64,000 nucleotides of DNA from Chryseobacterium sp. ON_d1. Lineage in GTDB: Bacteria > Bacteroidota > Bacteroidia > Flavobacteriales > Weeksellaceae. Shown here in pieces: positions 8,924-19,131 of this stretch. The notes beneath the pieces are model-generated. The model saw nothing but the letters and a program-made list of their open reading frames with translations. It searched no databases and was not told the origin of the DNA. The stretch's first letter is position 1. Every line of letters begins with the position of its first letter. Location of the stretch: the NCBI RefSeq assembly GCF_006829085.1, contig NZ_BJTC01000003.1, positions 62,001 to 126,000 on the forward strand. The letters are read 5' to 3'. A program made the position numbers and the translations under genes.

Positions 8924-10249
8924 ATGAGTTTTGGAATTGAAGCAGCGGGCTATTATGTGCCTGGTTTATATTTGGAGATTAAGGATTTAGCGGAAAAAAG
9001 GGGAATAGAACCGGCCAAATTGGAAAAAGGCTTGGGTCTTCATAAGATGGGACTTTCTGATGTTCATGAGGACGCTGCTACCTTTGCAGCAGAAGCATTA
9101 CTGAAGCTTATACAAGATTTTCATATCAATCCTAAGGAAATAGCAAGAGTATATCTGGGAACAGAAAGTGCAGTGGATGCTGCAAAACCTACGGCCTCTT
9201 ATGCTGTACAGATGGTAGAGAAAGTATTGGAAGAAGAGTTTGGGGCAAGATGTTTCAGAAACTGTGATGTACTGGATATGACTTTTGCGTGTGTGGGGGG
9301 AGTAGATGCGTTGCACAATGCTCTGGATTTTGTAAGAGTGAATCCTGATAAAAAAGCTGTAGTGATTGCCAGTGATTATGCCAAATACGAGCTGGCTTCT
9401 TCAGGCGAATATACACAGGGAGGCGGTGCGGTGGCCCTTTTAATCTCATCAAAACCTGACCTTCTTGAAATCGAAAATAACTGGGGGGTTGCTTCAGAAA
9501 GTGTTTTTGATTTTTTCAAACCGAGAAGATCTTATAAGAAAGAGAATCTGAATGGAGCTCCGGAAACGTACCCTGAAAAAATTGAAATCTTTACGGATGA
9601 ACCTGTTTTTGACGGACAATATTCCAATCAATGCTATCAGGATAGAATAAGAGAAGCTTACAATCATTATAAAGAGATAACAGGAAAGGAAAAACCTTAT
9701 GAAAACTGGGAGTATATTATTTTCCATCTTCCCTATGCCTTCCATGGGAAAAGAGTCTTTACTGAAATCTACAGTCTGGAGAATAATCTTTCTTATGAAA
9801 CTGTGGATGAACAGAAATCTGTGGCCAAATCTGAAAGCTACCTGAAATTAATCAATGATAAGATAGAAAAAACGCAGAGAGCGTCATCAGAAATAGGAAA
9901 TATGTATACAGCTTCTATTTTTATGGCGTTTCTTTCGGCATTACAAACATCTTTTAATGAACATGATGAGCTTTCGGGAAAAGAGATTGGTTTTATAGGC
10001 TATGGAAGTGGCTCGAAATCGAAGGTTTTTGCCGGTAAGGTTTCTGCTAACTGGAGAAGCGTAGTAGAAAAATGGAATTTATTTGAAAGCCTGAATAAAA
10101 GAACAGCTGTTGATTTTGAAACTTATGAAAAACTTCACAGAAAACAGCTGAATGAATCTGTAAAAAATTATAAGGGTTTTGGGCTTGTATCTGTTGAAGA
10201 CGAAAATCCTGTATTAATAGGAGCCAGAAATTACAGCTACCAGCACTAA
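8924..10249 (+). CDS. Hydroxymethylglutaryl-CoA synthase
   Basis: This 441-residue thiolase-fold enzyme matches HMG-CoA synthase, which condenses acetyl-CoA with acetoacetyl-CoA in the mevalonate route to isoprenoids; Flavobacteriia use that route. The catalytic cysteine is Cys123 in DMTFACVGGVDAL. An AKPTASYAVQ segment precedes it, and the C-terminal region has the glycine-rich GFIGYGSGSKSKVF motif. The start MSFGIEAAGYYVPG matches the family opening. It is alone in this window, with no other mevalonate gene nearby. A polyketide-type HMG-CoA synthase homologue is an alternative, but no acyl-carrier protein or ketosynthase gene is present. Confidence 0.9.
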   Translation: MSFGIEAAGYYVPGLYLEIKDLAEKRGIEPAKLEKGLGLHKMGLSDVHEDAATFAAEALLKLIQDFHINPKEIARVYLGTESAVDAAKPTASYAVQMVEKVLEEEFGARCFRNCDVLDMTFACVGGVDALHNALDFVRVNPDKKAVVIASDYAKYELASSGEYTQGGGAVALLISSKPDLLEIENNWGVASESVFDFFKPRRSYKKENLNGAPETYPEKIEIFTDEPVFDGQYSNQCYQDRIREAYNHYKEITGKEKPYENWEYIIFHLPYAFHGKRVFTEIYSLENNLSYETVDEQKSVAKSESYLKLINDKIEKTQRASSEIGNMYTASIFMAFLSALQTSFNEHDELSGKEIGFIGYGSGSKSKVFAGKVSANWRSVVEKWNLFESLNKRTAVDFETYEKLHRKQLNESVKNYKGFGLVSVEDENPVLIGARNYSYQH

Positions 10250-10271
10250 TTTTATTAAACAATTAATATCG

Positions 10272-10306
10272 AAAGCATCTCTTATTTGAGGTGCTTTACT
10301 TTTTAT
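10272..10306 (+). terminator. Rho-independent terminator
   Basis: AAAGCATCTC pairs with GAGGTGCTTT (one G-U) around TTATTT and is followed by a T-rich stretch. It ends the HMG-CoA synthase transcript. Confidence 0.75.
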
Positions 10307-10869
10307 AAATATGAAGTTACTGTAAAAAATTATAATGTTTTTACAGTCGAATTATTTTTGATTTTAATGATAAAATGGTTAAAAAAATACAGTAAACATA
10401 GATGGAAATCCGATAGGTTTTAACCCAATTTGGAATTAGATATATTAATGATTTTTTAATTTTAATCCCGGCCAGACCATCATAAAACAGGGATTAGTTG
10501 TTTGTAATAGCTTTTTTTTATATAAAAATTAAGAAAAAAAACGCTTTTTTTTAGTTTTTTGCTTGAAATTGAGAATTGGTTTTGTTTATATTTTACGTTG
10601 ATTTTTTATTTTTAAATTAATTTTTTTAACCTTTTATTTAAAATGTGTGTAAATTGATTTTAATTTTAAAATTTATTAAAATTCCGTTAATGTATAAATT
10701 GACTTATTTTTTGTTAATTTTTTAAATACAATTAAAATGATTTCCCATCATTTCTTAAGTATCAATGTGAATATCTCCGTTCTGGAAGCCGGTTTTCAGC
10801 GTTTAATGAATTGATGTTACAGATATTTATCGACATATTTGTCGCTTGAATATATTAAAATCTGTTAAT
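10307..10869. other. Long AT-rich intergenic leader of the first SusC/SusD pair
   Basis: This stretch has no credible coding sequence. A perfect 10-bp palindrome (ACTGTAAAAA / TTTTTACAGT, 10319-10347) stands near its left end. 10500-10740 is almost entirely A and T, with many runs of T. The last 120 bp are of more mixed composition and include a small hairpin CGACATATTTGTCG (10831-10844) just before the gene. I found no perfect TAnnTTTG element. Long untranslated leaders are common for SusC genes and may carry regulation. Confidence 0.5.
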
Positions 10870-13659
10870 ATGAATGTGAAGTTACATGTATTAAGTGCAG
10901 GAGCTTTGTTTTTTTTAGGACAAGCTGCTTTTGCACAAAAATCTAAGAATGATTCTGTTCTGAAGGAGAATAAGATCGATGAAGTAATCGTTACTGGATA
11001 CCAGAAGAAAAAAGCAGATGAAATTACCCAGGCTCAGGCTGTTGTTGGTGGTGATGAAATCAGAAGAAACTCTCCTACAACGTCTATCGGGAACTCTTTA
11101 CAGGGTAGAGCTTCAGGGGTATTTGTACAAAGTACAACAGGGCAACCAGGTGCTGCTGCGACAATCTTGGTAAGAGGAGTTGCCGGTGTAGGTGGTTCTT
11201 CGGAACCTACTTATGTAGTAAACGGAATGTATATGACTGCTAGACAGTTCAGTGCAATCAACCCTGCAGACGTAGAATCTATTTCAATTCTTAAAGATGC
11301 TGCTGCTACAGCACAGTATGGTGCAAGAGGTGCAAATGGAGTAGTTGTAGTAACTACTAAAGCTGGAAAAGCTGGGAAAACTCATTATTCATTCGAAACT
11401 AAGTTTGGTTTCAGTGAAAAGTTGAGAGACAAAAACTACACGATGATGAACTCAAGGGAGTTGATGGATTTTCAGAATCAATTGGGATACCTTGGATTTA
11501 AACCACGATCTCAGCAGGAAATGGACAGGCTTGCGGCTTATGATCACAACTGGCAAAAAGACCTTTTGAAGCCTTCAAGCATTCAGTCTTACTTATTCAG
11601 CGCACAAGGTGGTTCCAGAGAGAGTACTTTTTACTACTCTTTAGGTTATGACTCTGACAATGGAATTATCAGAGATATAGATGGTCTTAAGAGATATACA
11701 GGTAACTTTGGATTTACGAATAAACTGAGTGAAAAACTTAACGTTGGTATCAACCTTGGGGTTCAGTATCAGGAAACACAGAATTTCAGAGACAGAAACA
11801 ATACACAGAACCCATTTGGAGCAATGTATAAATACGCTCCATATGAGCCGATTTATAATGCAGATGGAAGTTATAACCAGACCATGAGAGCGGGTTCTAA
11901 CGTTGTTGAGCAAATCCGTAATTATAGATTAGACGATCAGAGACTAAGAATTCCGGTAACCTTATTTGCTGAGTATAAAATTATTGATGGTCTGAAGTTT
12001 AAAACCAATTTCAATGGTCTTTATGATTGGTACATGGGAACCCAATGGCTGAAAAAAGGTTCAAACCTGGATATCACCGTTAATAAAGTTCCTACAGGTG
12101 CATTAAATAAAAACTCATTCTATACATTTAACTATACCTGGAATAACTCCATTAATTATAAAAAATCATTTGGAAGCCATAACTTTGATTTCTTAGGATT
12201 TATCGAATATAATGATAACTTCAACGAAACAATGAATGGGGGTGCCTATGGATTGAAATCTTCTCAATTAAGTGTTCCTTCTATTACAACGCCTTCTGAT
12301 AGAAATACATTTACTGGGGTTAAAACAAGAAATACTCTATTCAGTTTAGCGGGTCTATTAAACTATGATTATGCTGGTAAATACTTGGTAACGGGATCAT
12401 TGAGAAGAGATGCTTCATCAAGATTTGGTGCCAATAATCAAAGTGGTGTCTTCTGGTCTGCAAGTGCTGCATGGAATATTGCCAAAGAGGATTTCATGAA
12501 TGGAGGCTTTATTAATGATTTAAAGCTTAGAGGATCATATGGTACAACAGGTAATGATGGAACACTGCCGGATTACTATAACGTAACCAATGTTAGCTAT
12601 GGATTATATGGTTCTAATGGAGCTTTATATCCGGGAACATCAAGCAGTTTTATTATTGGTAACGAAAATCTTAAGTGGGAATCTAACGCAATTACCAACT
12701 TAGGGGTTGATTTCACAATGTGGAACAGAAGAATCCGTGGATCCGTAGAAGTTTATAAAAATAAGAGAAAAGACTTTGTACAGTTAGTACCTTTGGATAA
12801 ACAGGAAGGAGGATATTACCAATATATCAATGCAGGAGATATGTCTCAGAAAGGTCTTGAGGCAGAATTAAGTGTTGACGTGATCAAACAAAAAAATTTC
12901 CAGTGGAATTTGCATGCTAATATTTCCTTCCAGAATTCAGTTCTTGATAAATTAGCAAATGGGCAGACAGAAAGAAATTTAGGAGATACTTATCTTAAGG
13001 TAGGTGAAACGCCATATGTATTCTACAATGTTAGATTTGCTGGGGTAGATCCAAGTAATGGTAACGCTCTATACTATGACAAAGCAGGAAACATTACTGA
13101 TGTTTACAGTGCTTCTAATGCAGTTCCACTTACTGATAAATCTCCATTCCCAAAAAGTTTTGGTGGATTTGGTACTACCGTTCAGTACAAAGGACTTGAT
13201 TTCAGTGCAGACTTTGCATTCAAATTAGGTGGATATACTTATAATAACATGTACGCTGCTGCTGTTGATCCAACATTGGCTGTTGCTGGTAGAAATATGG
13301 CACAGGCTGCTGCTCAGGTTTGGCAAAATCCTGGAGACACAGGAGTATTCCAAAAAGTAGACTCTAATGGTATGCGTGACTCCGATCAGTGGATTGAAAA
13401 ATCAGATTATCTAAGGTTGAGATCACTTACTTTAGGGTATACATTTGATAAAGCGTTCCTTGGAGAAGGATCTCCAATCAACAAGCTTAGAGCATATGTA
13501 CAAGGACAAAACTTATTTACTGTGACTAAGTTCCACGGCGAACCTGAAGTTTCAGTAGGATCTGGTGAATCTACGGCATTATTTGTACCTGGCTCATATA
13601 ACCTTTATACTTATCCAGCTGTAAGAACAATCTTGGTAGGATTGCAATTAGAATTTTAA
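10870..13659 (+). CDS. SusC/RagA family TonB-dependent outer membrane transporter
   Basis: The product has 929 residues from the ATG at 10870; an in-frame TTG at 10846 is possible, but the ATG gives a cleaner signal peptide ending GQAAFAQ. Mature protein goes almost directly to DEVIVTGYQ, then the plug domain (SIGNSLQGRASGV, ILVRGV, VESISILKDAAATAQYGARGANGVV) and a 22-stranded barrel ending with an aromatic strand (GLQLEF). The carboxypeptidase-regulatory-like domain found at the N terminus of most SusC proteins is absent. It imports a ligand captured by the SusD partner, powered by TonB. No glycosidase, protease or sensor gene is linked, so the substrate is unknown. The SusD gene starts 15 bp later. 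Confidence 0.95.
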   Translation: MNVKLHVLSAGALFFLGQAAFAQKSKNDSVLKENKIDEVIVTGYQKKKADEITQAQAVVGGDEIRRNSPTTSIGNSLQGRASGVFVQSTTGQPGAAATILVRGVAGVGGSSEPTYVVNGMYMTARQFSAINPADVESISILKDAAATAQYGARGANGVVVVTTKAGKAGKTHYSFETKFGFSEKLRDKNYTMMNSRELMDFQNQLGYLGFKPRSQQEMDRLAAYDHNWQKDLLKPSSIQSYLFSAQGGSRESTFYYSLGYDSDNGIIRDIDGLKRYTGNFGFTNKLSEKLNVGINLGVQYQETQNFRDRNNTQNPFGAMYKYAPYEPIYNADGSYNQTMRAGSNVVEQIRNYRLDDQRLRIPVTLFAEYKIIDGLKFKTNFNGLYDWYMGTQWLKKGSNLDITVNKVPTGALNKNSFYTFNYTWNNSINYKKSFGSHNFDFLGFIEYNDNFNETMNGGAYGLKSSQLSVPSITTPSDRNTFTGVKTRNTLFSLAGLLNYDYAGKYLVTGSLRRDASSRFGANNQSGVFWSASAAWNIAKEDFMNGGFINDLKLRGSYGTTGNDGTLPDYYNVTNVSYGLYGSNGALYPGTSSSFIIGNENLKWESNAITNLGVDFTMWNRRIRGSVEVYKNKRKDFVQLVPLDKQEGGYYQYINAGDMSQKGLEAELSVDVIKQKNFQWNLHANISFQNSVLDKLANGQTERNLGDTYLKVGETPYVFYNVRFAGVDPSNGNALYYDKAGNITDVYSASNAVPLTDKSPFPKSFGGFGTTVQYKGLDFSADFAFKLGGYTYNNMYAAAVDPTLAVAGRNMAQAAAQVWQNPGDTGVFQKVDSNGMRDSDQWIEKSDYLRLRSLTLGYTFDKAFLGEGSPINKLRAYVQGQNLFTVTKFHGEPEVSVGSGESTALFVPGSYNLYTYPAVRTILVGLQLEF

Positions 13660-13674
13660 TTTTTGAATAGCTTT

Positions 13675-15138
13675 ATGAAAAAGAATATAATAAAAATAAG
13701 TTTAGCTGCGTTAACCATGTTTGTTTCGTTAACGTCTTGCGATAGAAATTTAGATCAAACATCTTCAATTAACGAAGAACAGAACCAGGCAATGACCAGA
13801 CCTGAATCATTTAGACAGGCTATGGATGGAGCTTATACAGCTCTTAAAGGAGTAGGATACTATAATGGAGATACTGGTAATCAGCTTATCATGGGTGATC
13901 TTACTACTGATAATTTAGTTCGTACGGCTTCTGGTAGAAATACCAATTCTGCAGCATCTAATTTCGAGTTTTCTTCAGATAACTCACAAACAACAGGTTT
14001 ATACAGTGCCGCTTATCTTGTAGTTAGTAGAACTAATTTTGTTTTGTCATATATCAATAACGGAGTGTTATCAGGTACTCAAAAAACAAATATTGAAGCT
14101 GAAGCAAGAGCATTAAGAGCTGCAGCTCATTTTGATATTGTAAGAGCCTATTCTCAAATTCCGACTCAATCTGCAGGAGCTAAAAATGCAACGGGAATTT
14201 ATTATTCAGAAAACTATAATCCTTCGAATACAACATCATCTAGAAATCTAACTGTTGATCAGGTATATGATAAAATTATAGCAGACTTATTATTTGCTGT
14301 TGATAATATCACGCAGAATGATGCGGATAAAGGAAGATTAAGCAAAGCTGCCGTATATGGATTGTTGTCAAGAGTAAACCTTTATAGAGGTGATTATGCC
14401 AATACAATCAAATATGGTGAGTTGGCATTGGGGCTTTCTCCAAGTATTACAACATTGGATAACTTTACCAGAATCTGGAAAGAAAACGAAGGTTTATCCA
14501 GAATTACAGATGGTGTTTTGTTCCAGGTATCAAATGCACCAGCTGAATTGAATACAGTGGGAGTTGCATATAACCAGTCTGTACCAAGCATTAGATCTGA
14601 ATTTGTTGTGGATTATGATCTATATACTGCTTATACTGCTAACGATATCAGAAAAGGAGCTTACTTTACGACCAGTACATATAGTGGACAAAAATACAAC
14701 CACGTTACAAAATATGCTGGAAACGGAGGGCCAGCCAATATTGTGCCGATCAAGTATCTTAGATCTGCTGAAGTATTATTGAATATTGCAGAAGCATATT
14801 ACAGAACAGGGAATGGTGCACAGGCTCTTGTTTTACTAAACAAGCTAAGAGCTGAAAGATATACTTCATTTACTCCTGGAACAGAAACAGGACAGGCGCT
14901 TTTAGATGCTATCCTGAAAGAAAGAAGACTGGAGCTTGCATTCGAAAACGACAGATGGTATACTTTAAAGAGATTAGGGCTTTCTGTTCAGAGATCAGGT
15001 AAAGGAGATCTTTTTGACGGTACAGGAACGCCGGCTGTTGCACAGAACCTTCCAGCCGGAAGCTTAAAGTGGCAATGGCCAATCCCTATCACCGCTATTC
15101 AGGCGAATCCTAATATTAAACAAAATGATGGTTACTAA
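13675..15138 (+). CDS. RagB/SusD family surface lipoprotein
   Basis: The 487-residue product is the partner of the SusC transporter just upstream. The ATG at 13675 gives a lipoprotein signal ending VSLTSC; an in-frame TTG four codons earlier is less likely. The helical TPR-like SusD fold is recognisable from the N-terminal region (ESFRQAMDGAYTAL), the AEARALRAAAHFDIVRAYSQIP helix pair and the C-terminal LRSAEVLLNIAEAYYRTG / ILKERRLELAFENDRWYTLKRLG signature. It should sit on the cell surface and cap the transporter. An intrinsic terminator follows. The ligand cannot be inferred. Confidence 0.95.
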   Translation: MKKNIIKISLAALTMFVSLTSCDRNLDQTSSINEEQNQAMTRPESFRQAMDGAYTALKGVGYYNGDTGNQLIMGDLTTDNLVRTASGRNTNSAASNFEFSSDNSQTTGLYSAAYLVVSRTNFVLSYINNGVLSGTQKTNIEAEARALRAAAHFDIVRAYSQIPTQSAGAKNATGIYYSENYNPSNTTSSRNLTVDQVYDKIIADLLFAVDNITQNDADKGRLSKAAVYGLLSRVNLYRGDYANTIKYGELALGLSPSITTLDNFTRIWKENEGLSRITDGVLFQVSNAPAELNTVGVAYNQSVPSIRSEFVVDYDLYTAYTANDIRKGAYFTTSTYSGQKYNHVTKYAGNGGPANIVPIKYLRSAEVLLNIAEAYYRTGNGAQALVLLNKLRAERYTSFTPGTETGQALLDAILKERRLELAFENDRWYTLKRLGLSVQRSGKGDLFDGTGTPAVAQNLPAGSLKWQWPIPITAIQANPNIKQNDGY

Positions 15139-15153
15139 TCATTATTAAAAATA

Positions 15154-15184
15154 ACCCCGGAGTTTTTACTTCGGGGCTTTTTTT
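15154..15184. terminator. Rho-independent terminator after SusD
   Basis: CCCCGGAGT pairs with ACTTCGGGG (one G-U) around TTTT and is followed by seven T. It lies at the convergence of the SusD gene and the leftward AraC gene, and overlaps the last bases of the latter. Confidence 0.85.
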
Positions 15185-16115
15185 ATATGGACTGTCTTAC
15201 CACCATCCTATCCTGGTAGCTTTTCGGAGTTACTCCCTCCAGTTGCTTAAATACTCTGGTGAAATAATTCGTATCTGAAAACCCTGTCTGAAAAGCGGTT
15301 TCCTTGATGCTGGTCTGGCTGGCTAATAATTCTTTCGCCCGGTTAATTCTTTCCTGTAAAATAAAATCATTTGGAGAGGTTCCCAACTCGTCTTTGAACA
15401 TTTTAAAGAAGTTTGACTTGCTTACGTAGGCAAGCTTGGCAATACTGTCAATCGACAATTTCTGATGCAGATTACGTTTAATATAATCTACCACAAATCC
15501 TATCCTGGATTTATTCTTGGCAATATTCTTTTCTACCATACTTCTTGCCTGGGTCTGCATGAGTCTGATCAGAAGTTCCTTCAGGGCAAAGTCTGCCATG
15601 ATATCCTTTTGAGAGTTATCATCCATCGCAATTCTCATAATATTGTTAGTAGCAGAAGCGAGGGCTTTATTATTAAAAAGAAAATACTCATCCAGCTGAA
15701 TATTCCATTGTGAGGCTTCGTCCACTTTGGGAAGATGATAATTCAGATAGTTGAGAGAATCCTCAATAAAATCAGGATTAAGACTTAAAGAAATACACTG
15801 TGTAGGAGTTTCATCCGCCTCCGGAAAGTCAATCACCATGGTTTCCCCCGGTGCTACCAGAATGCTTTCACCTGGATAATAATCAAAATAATTGGTTTTA
15901 TTATCAAGTTTCATGTGCTTCTTCCCTCTCAGCATCGCTGTAAATGCAATATTTTCGAAATGCAGTTTTACATCATAAGCAGCCTTATGGGTTTCGTAAA
16001 TATTAAATTCACAATTGTTTAGATTGAACTTCGTCTGGTTTTCAACAAGACTCAATAGTTGGTTTTCCTTACGTAATTCAGGAGTATTTAATAAAATCTT
16101 ACTATTGTTATTCAT
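15183..16115 (-). CDS. AraC family transcriptional regulator
   Basis: The 310-residue protein has an N-terminal cupin-like sensing region (about 1-190) and a C-terminal AraC DNA-binding domain with two helix-turn-helix motifs (LSIDSIAKLAYVSKSNFFKMF and IKETAFQTGFSDTNYFTRVFK, ending TPKSYQDR). It is divergent from the aldehyde dehydrogenase gene with a 182-bp shared control region. The regulator is therefore likely to control the aldehyde dehydrogenase / alcohol dehydrogenase / DUF779 genes, probably in response to an aldehyde or alcohol. That link is inferred from position. No operator repeat stands out in the shared region. Confidence 0.9.
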   Translation of the reverse strand: MNNNSKILLNTPELRKENQLLSLVENQTKFNLNNCEFNIYETHKAAYDVKLHFENIAFTAMLRGKKHMKLDNKTNYFDYYPGESILVAPGETMVIDFPEADETPTQCISLSLNPDFIEDSLNYLNYHLPKVDEASQWNIQLDEYFLFNNKALASATNNIMRIAMDDNSQKDIMADFALKELLIRLMQTQARSMVEKNIAKNKSRIGFVVDYIKRNLHQKLSIDSIAKLAYVSKSNFFKMFKDELGTSPNDFILQERINRAKELLASQTSIKETAFQTGFSDTNYFTRVFKQLEGVTPKSYQDRMVVRQSI

Positions 16116-16297
16116 TTCTAAATTTTTTTCAAAAGGAGGTAACTCAAATATAGAAAATTTGACTGTATGTTGCTGTTAATAAAATACTAAAATTCAACTC
16201 ACTGTACTATTTTACACTTTTTTTGTACGATTGTGCTATACTCTTTTTGGCTTCTCAGTGTAATTTGGCATTAACGAAAAAATAAAAACAAACTAAT

Positions 16298-17827
16298 ATG
16301 AGCACTATTACAGAACCAAGATCAACGACTCTATTACAGCGTCCTCAGTTTAAAAACAGATATGATAACTATATCGACGGAAAATTCACCCCACCTGTTA
16401 AAGGCCAGTATTTTGATGTAGTCTCTCCGGTAGATGGGAAAAATTTCACTCAGGTGGCCCACTCTTCCAAAGAAGATTTGGAATTGGCGGTAGATGCTGC
16501 TGAAAAAGCATTTCAGACATGGAAAAATACTTCCTCTACAGAAAGAAGCATCATTCTGAACAAAATTGCAGACAGGATAGAACAGAACCTTGAATACCTC
16601 GCAACGGTCGAAACTATTGATAACGGTAAAGCTGTAAGAGAAACTCTGGCAGCAGACTTACCTCTGGCTATTGATCATTTCAGATATTTTGCATCCGTTA
16701 TCCGCGCCGAAGAAGGATCTCATAACGAACTGGATAAAGATACTGTGTCGCTGATCGTTCATGAACCCCTTGGAGTAATCGCGCAGATTATCCCGTGGAA
16801 CTTCCCGATACTTATGGCGGTCTGGAAGCTGGCTCCGGCATTGGCGGCTGGTAACTGTGTTGTTTTAAAACCGGCAGAAAGTACCCCTGTCTCCATTATG
16901 GTTTTAATGGAACTTATCGGAGATCTTTTACCGGCAGGCGTTGTTAATATTGTCAACGGATTTGGAGCAGAACTCGGAAGAGCCCTGGTGACCAATCCGA
17001 AAGTTGCCAAAGCAGCATTTACAGGATCTACCGCAACAGGACGTCTGGTGATGCAGTATGCAACAGAAAACATCATTCCGGTTACCCTGGAATTGGGAGG
17101 AAAGTCACCCAATGTTTTCTTCAACTCAGTAATGGATGCAGATGATGAATTTTTAGATAAAGCGATAGAAGGAGCTGTTCTTTTTGCCCTTAATCAGGGA
17201 GAAATCTGTACATGCCCTTCACGGTTACTGGTTCAGGAAGGTATTGCTGATGCCTTTATTGAAAGAGTGATTGAAAGAGTAAAAGCGATCAAAGTAGGAA
17301 ATCCATTGGACAAAACCGTGATGATGGGTGCTCAGGCTTCACAGATTCAGAAAGATAAAATCCTTTCCTATATCCAGCTGGGAAAAGAAGAAGGAGCAGA
17401 AGTGCTGGTGGGAGGTGATGTCAATCATCTGGGAGAAGATCTGGAAGACGGATACTACATTCAGCCTACCATCTTCAAAGGAAATAACAGAATGAGAATC
17501 TTCCAGGAAGAAATTTTTGGTCCCGTCCTGGCATTTACTACTTTTAAAGACGAGGAAGAAGCTGTGAAAATTGCCAATGATACCATCTACGGACTGGGAG
17601 CAGGAGTATGGACAAGAGATGCGCATCAGCTGTACAATATTCCGCGTCAGATTGAAGCAGGAAGAGTATGGGTGAACCAGTATCATTCTTACCCTGCAGG
17701 AGCACCTTTCGGAGGCTACAAACAGTCAGGAATCGGAAGAGAAAATCATAAAATGATGCTCGACCATTACCGTCAAACTAAAAACATGCTGATTTCTTAT
17801 AACAAGAATAAGTTAGGTTTCTTTTAA
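16298..17827 (+). CDS. NAD(P)-dependent aldehyde dehydrogenase (AldB-like)
   Basis: The enzyme oxidises an aldehyde to the carboxylic acid. With 509 residues it has the usual family length. Visible motifs are [20 protein letters not shown] (cofactor domain), FTGSTATGR, the general base Glu at about residue 265 in [11 protein letters not shown], and the nucleophile Cys at about 304 in [11 protein letters not shown]. The GEICTCPS form is typical of the acetaldehyde-active AldB/ExaC group. The divergent AraC gene and the downstream adhP and DUF779 genes support an ethanol/acetaldehyde role. A GC-richer repeat-like spacer separates it from adhP. Confidence 0.95.
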   Translation: MSTITEPRSTTLLQRPQFKNRYDNYIDGKFTPPVKGQYFDVVSPVDGKNFTQVAHSSKEDLELAVDAAEKAFQTWKNTSSTERSIILNKIADRIEQNLEYLATVETIDNGKAVRETLAADLPLAIDHFRYFASVIRAEEGSHNELDKDTVSLIVHEPLGVIAQIIPWNFPILMAVWKLAPALAAGNCVVLKPAESTPVSIMVLMELIGDLLPAGVVNIVNGFGAELGRALVTNPKVAKAAFTGSTATGRLVMQYATENIIPVTLELGGKSPNVFFNSVMDADDEFLDKAIEGAVLFALNQGEICTCPSRLLVQEGIADAFIERVIERVKAIKVGNPLDKTVMMGAQASQIQKDKILSYIQLGKEEGAEVLVGGDVNHLGEDLEDGYYIQPTIFKGNNRMRIFQEEIFGPVLAFTTFKDEEEAVKIANDTIYGLGAGVWTRDAHQLYNIPRQIEAGRVWVNQYHSYPAGAPFGGYKQSGIGRENHKMMLDHYRQTKNMLISYNKNKLGFF

Positions 17828-17836
17828 TATTATTTA

Positions 17837-17968
17837 GGACGTGCCCGATTGCCTTGGCTTTTCCCAGGGCAAAACGGTCGGGCTATGCAGGACTGCACTT
17901 CGTTTCGGTGCTCCATTTCATTCCGCACCGGCTCGTTCCTCGCCGCCCTTACTATCCCTCACGCAGGA
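17837..17968. repeat. Structured GC-richer intergenic element
   Basis: About 130 bp between the aldehyde and alcohol dehydrogenase genes are clearly richer in G and C than the rest of the window. Internal complementary pairs are visible: GTGCCCGAT / GTCGGGC-like arms around TTGCC...GGGCAA, and GCAC / GGTGC further on. The short rightward frame through it (17854-18045) has no family signature. The look and position fit a dispersed non-coding repeat of Flavobacteriia, but copy number is not visible here. Confidence 0.45.
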
Positions 17969-18079
17969 AATATCAGTATTTTGATATGATATTAACTCTC
18001 AAAAGAAATTCACTGAAGCAGTTCAGCTGTAGAGATAAAAACTAATACAAAAAAATAAACTCAATCCAAAAAATAAAAT

Positions 18080-19114
18080 ATGATCCCAAAAACAATGAAA
18101 GCGGCGGTAGTACAAGGCTACGGTCAGCCTCTGAAAATAGAAGAAGTACCTGTAAGAGAACCCGGAAGATATGAAGTCCTTGTCAAAGTAATTGCCTGTG
18201 GTGTCTGCCATACAGACCTGCATGCTGTAGATGGCGACTGGCCGGCAAAGCCGAAAATGCCTCTTATCCCCGGACATGAAGGGGTAGGTATTGTGGTGGC
18301 TTGTGGACCTGAAGCTTTTGTAAAAGAAGGAGATGCGGTAGGAGTCCCTTGGCTCTATAGTGCATGCGGATGCTGTGATTACTGTATTACCGGATGGGAA
18401 ACCCTTTGTGAAGCACAGAAAAACGGAGGGTATAGCGTAGATGGCGGATTTGCAGAGTATGTTATTGCAGATTCGAGATATGTGGGACACCTGAAACCGG
18501 ATGTTAACTTTCTGGAGATTGCCCCTATTTTATGCGCCGGAGTAACGGTTTATAAAGGATTAAAAGAAACAGAAACAAAACCTGGGGAATGGGTTGCCAT
18601 TTCGGGAATCGGAGGGCTGGGACACGTGGCTGTTCAATATGCAAAAGCAATGGGAATGCATGTTGCTGCCATTGATGTAGCAGATGATAAACTTGAGCTG
18701 GCAAAAAAATTGGGAGCCGATCTTGTAGTCAATGCAAAAAACACAGATCCTGGAGAATATTTGCATAAAGAAGTCGGCGGAATGCACGGCGCATTGATTA
18801 CAGCAGTTTCGCCTATTGCTTTCAAACAGGGAATAGATGTACTGAGGAGAAAGGGAACCATTGCTTTGAATGGCCTTCCTCCCGGATCTTTCGAGCTGCC
18901 CATTTTTGAAACGGTTTTAAAGAGGATTACAGTAAGAGGTTCTATAGTAGGAACCAGAAAAGATTTACAGGAAGCATTGGATTTTGCCAATGAAGGATTG
19001 GTAAAAGCGACGGTTACTCCTGCAAAGCTTGAAGACATCAATGATGTCTTCGATAAAATGAAAAAGGGTCAGATTGATGGCAGAATCGTTTTGGATATTG
19101 CCGGCTCAAATTAA
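18080..19114 (+). CDS. adhP: Zinc-dependent alcohol dehydrogenase (AdhP-like)
   Basis: The protein is a 344-residue medium-chain dehydrogenase that interconverts primary alcohols and aldehydes with NAD. The catalytic zinc ligands are Cys43 (CGVCHTDLH), His66 with the family glutamate next to it (PGHEGVG), and a later Cys near residue 152 ([11 protein letters not shown]). The structural zinc is held by Cys96, Cys99, Cys102 and Cys110. The Rossmann fingerprint [17 protein letters not shown] is intact. The aldehyde dehydrogenase upstream would take its product onwards. A clear terminator separates it from the DUF779 gene, which suggests unequal expression. Confidence 0.95.
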   Translation: MIPKTMKAAVVQGYGQPLKIEEVPVREPGRYEVLVKVIACGVCHTDLHAVDGDWPAKPKMPLIPGHEGVGIVVACGPEAFVKEGDAVGVPWLYSACGCCDYCITGWETLCEAQKNGGYSVDGGFAEYVIADSRYVGHLKPDVNFLEIAPILCAGVTVYKGLKETETKPGEWVAISGIGGLGHVAVQYAKAMGMHVAAIDVADDKLELAKKLGADLVVNAKNTDPGEYLHKEVGGMHGALITAVSPIAFKQGIDVLRRKGTIALNGLPPGSFELPIFETVLKRITVRGSIVGTRKDLQEALDFANEGLVKATVTPAKLEDINDVFDKMKKGQIDGRIVLDIAGSN

Positions 19115-19131
19115 ATGAAGATGTGTTGTGG

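Noticed and set aside
17854..18045. 63-codon open frame after the aldehyde dehydrogenase gene
   Set aside because: It runs through the GC-richer structured spacer, its product has no recognisable domain, and the composition follows the repeat rather than coding DNA.
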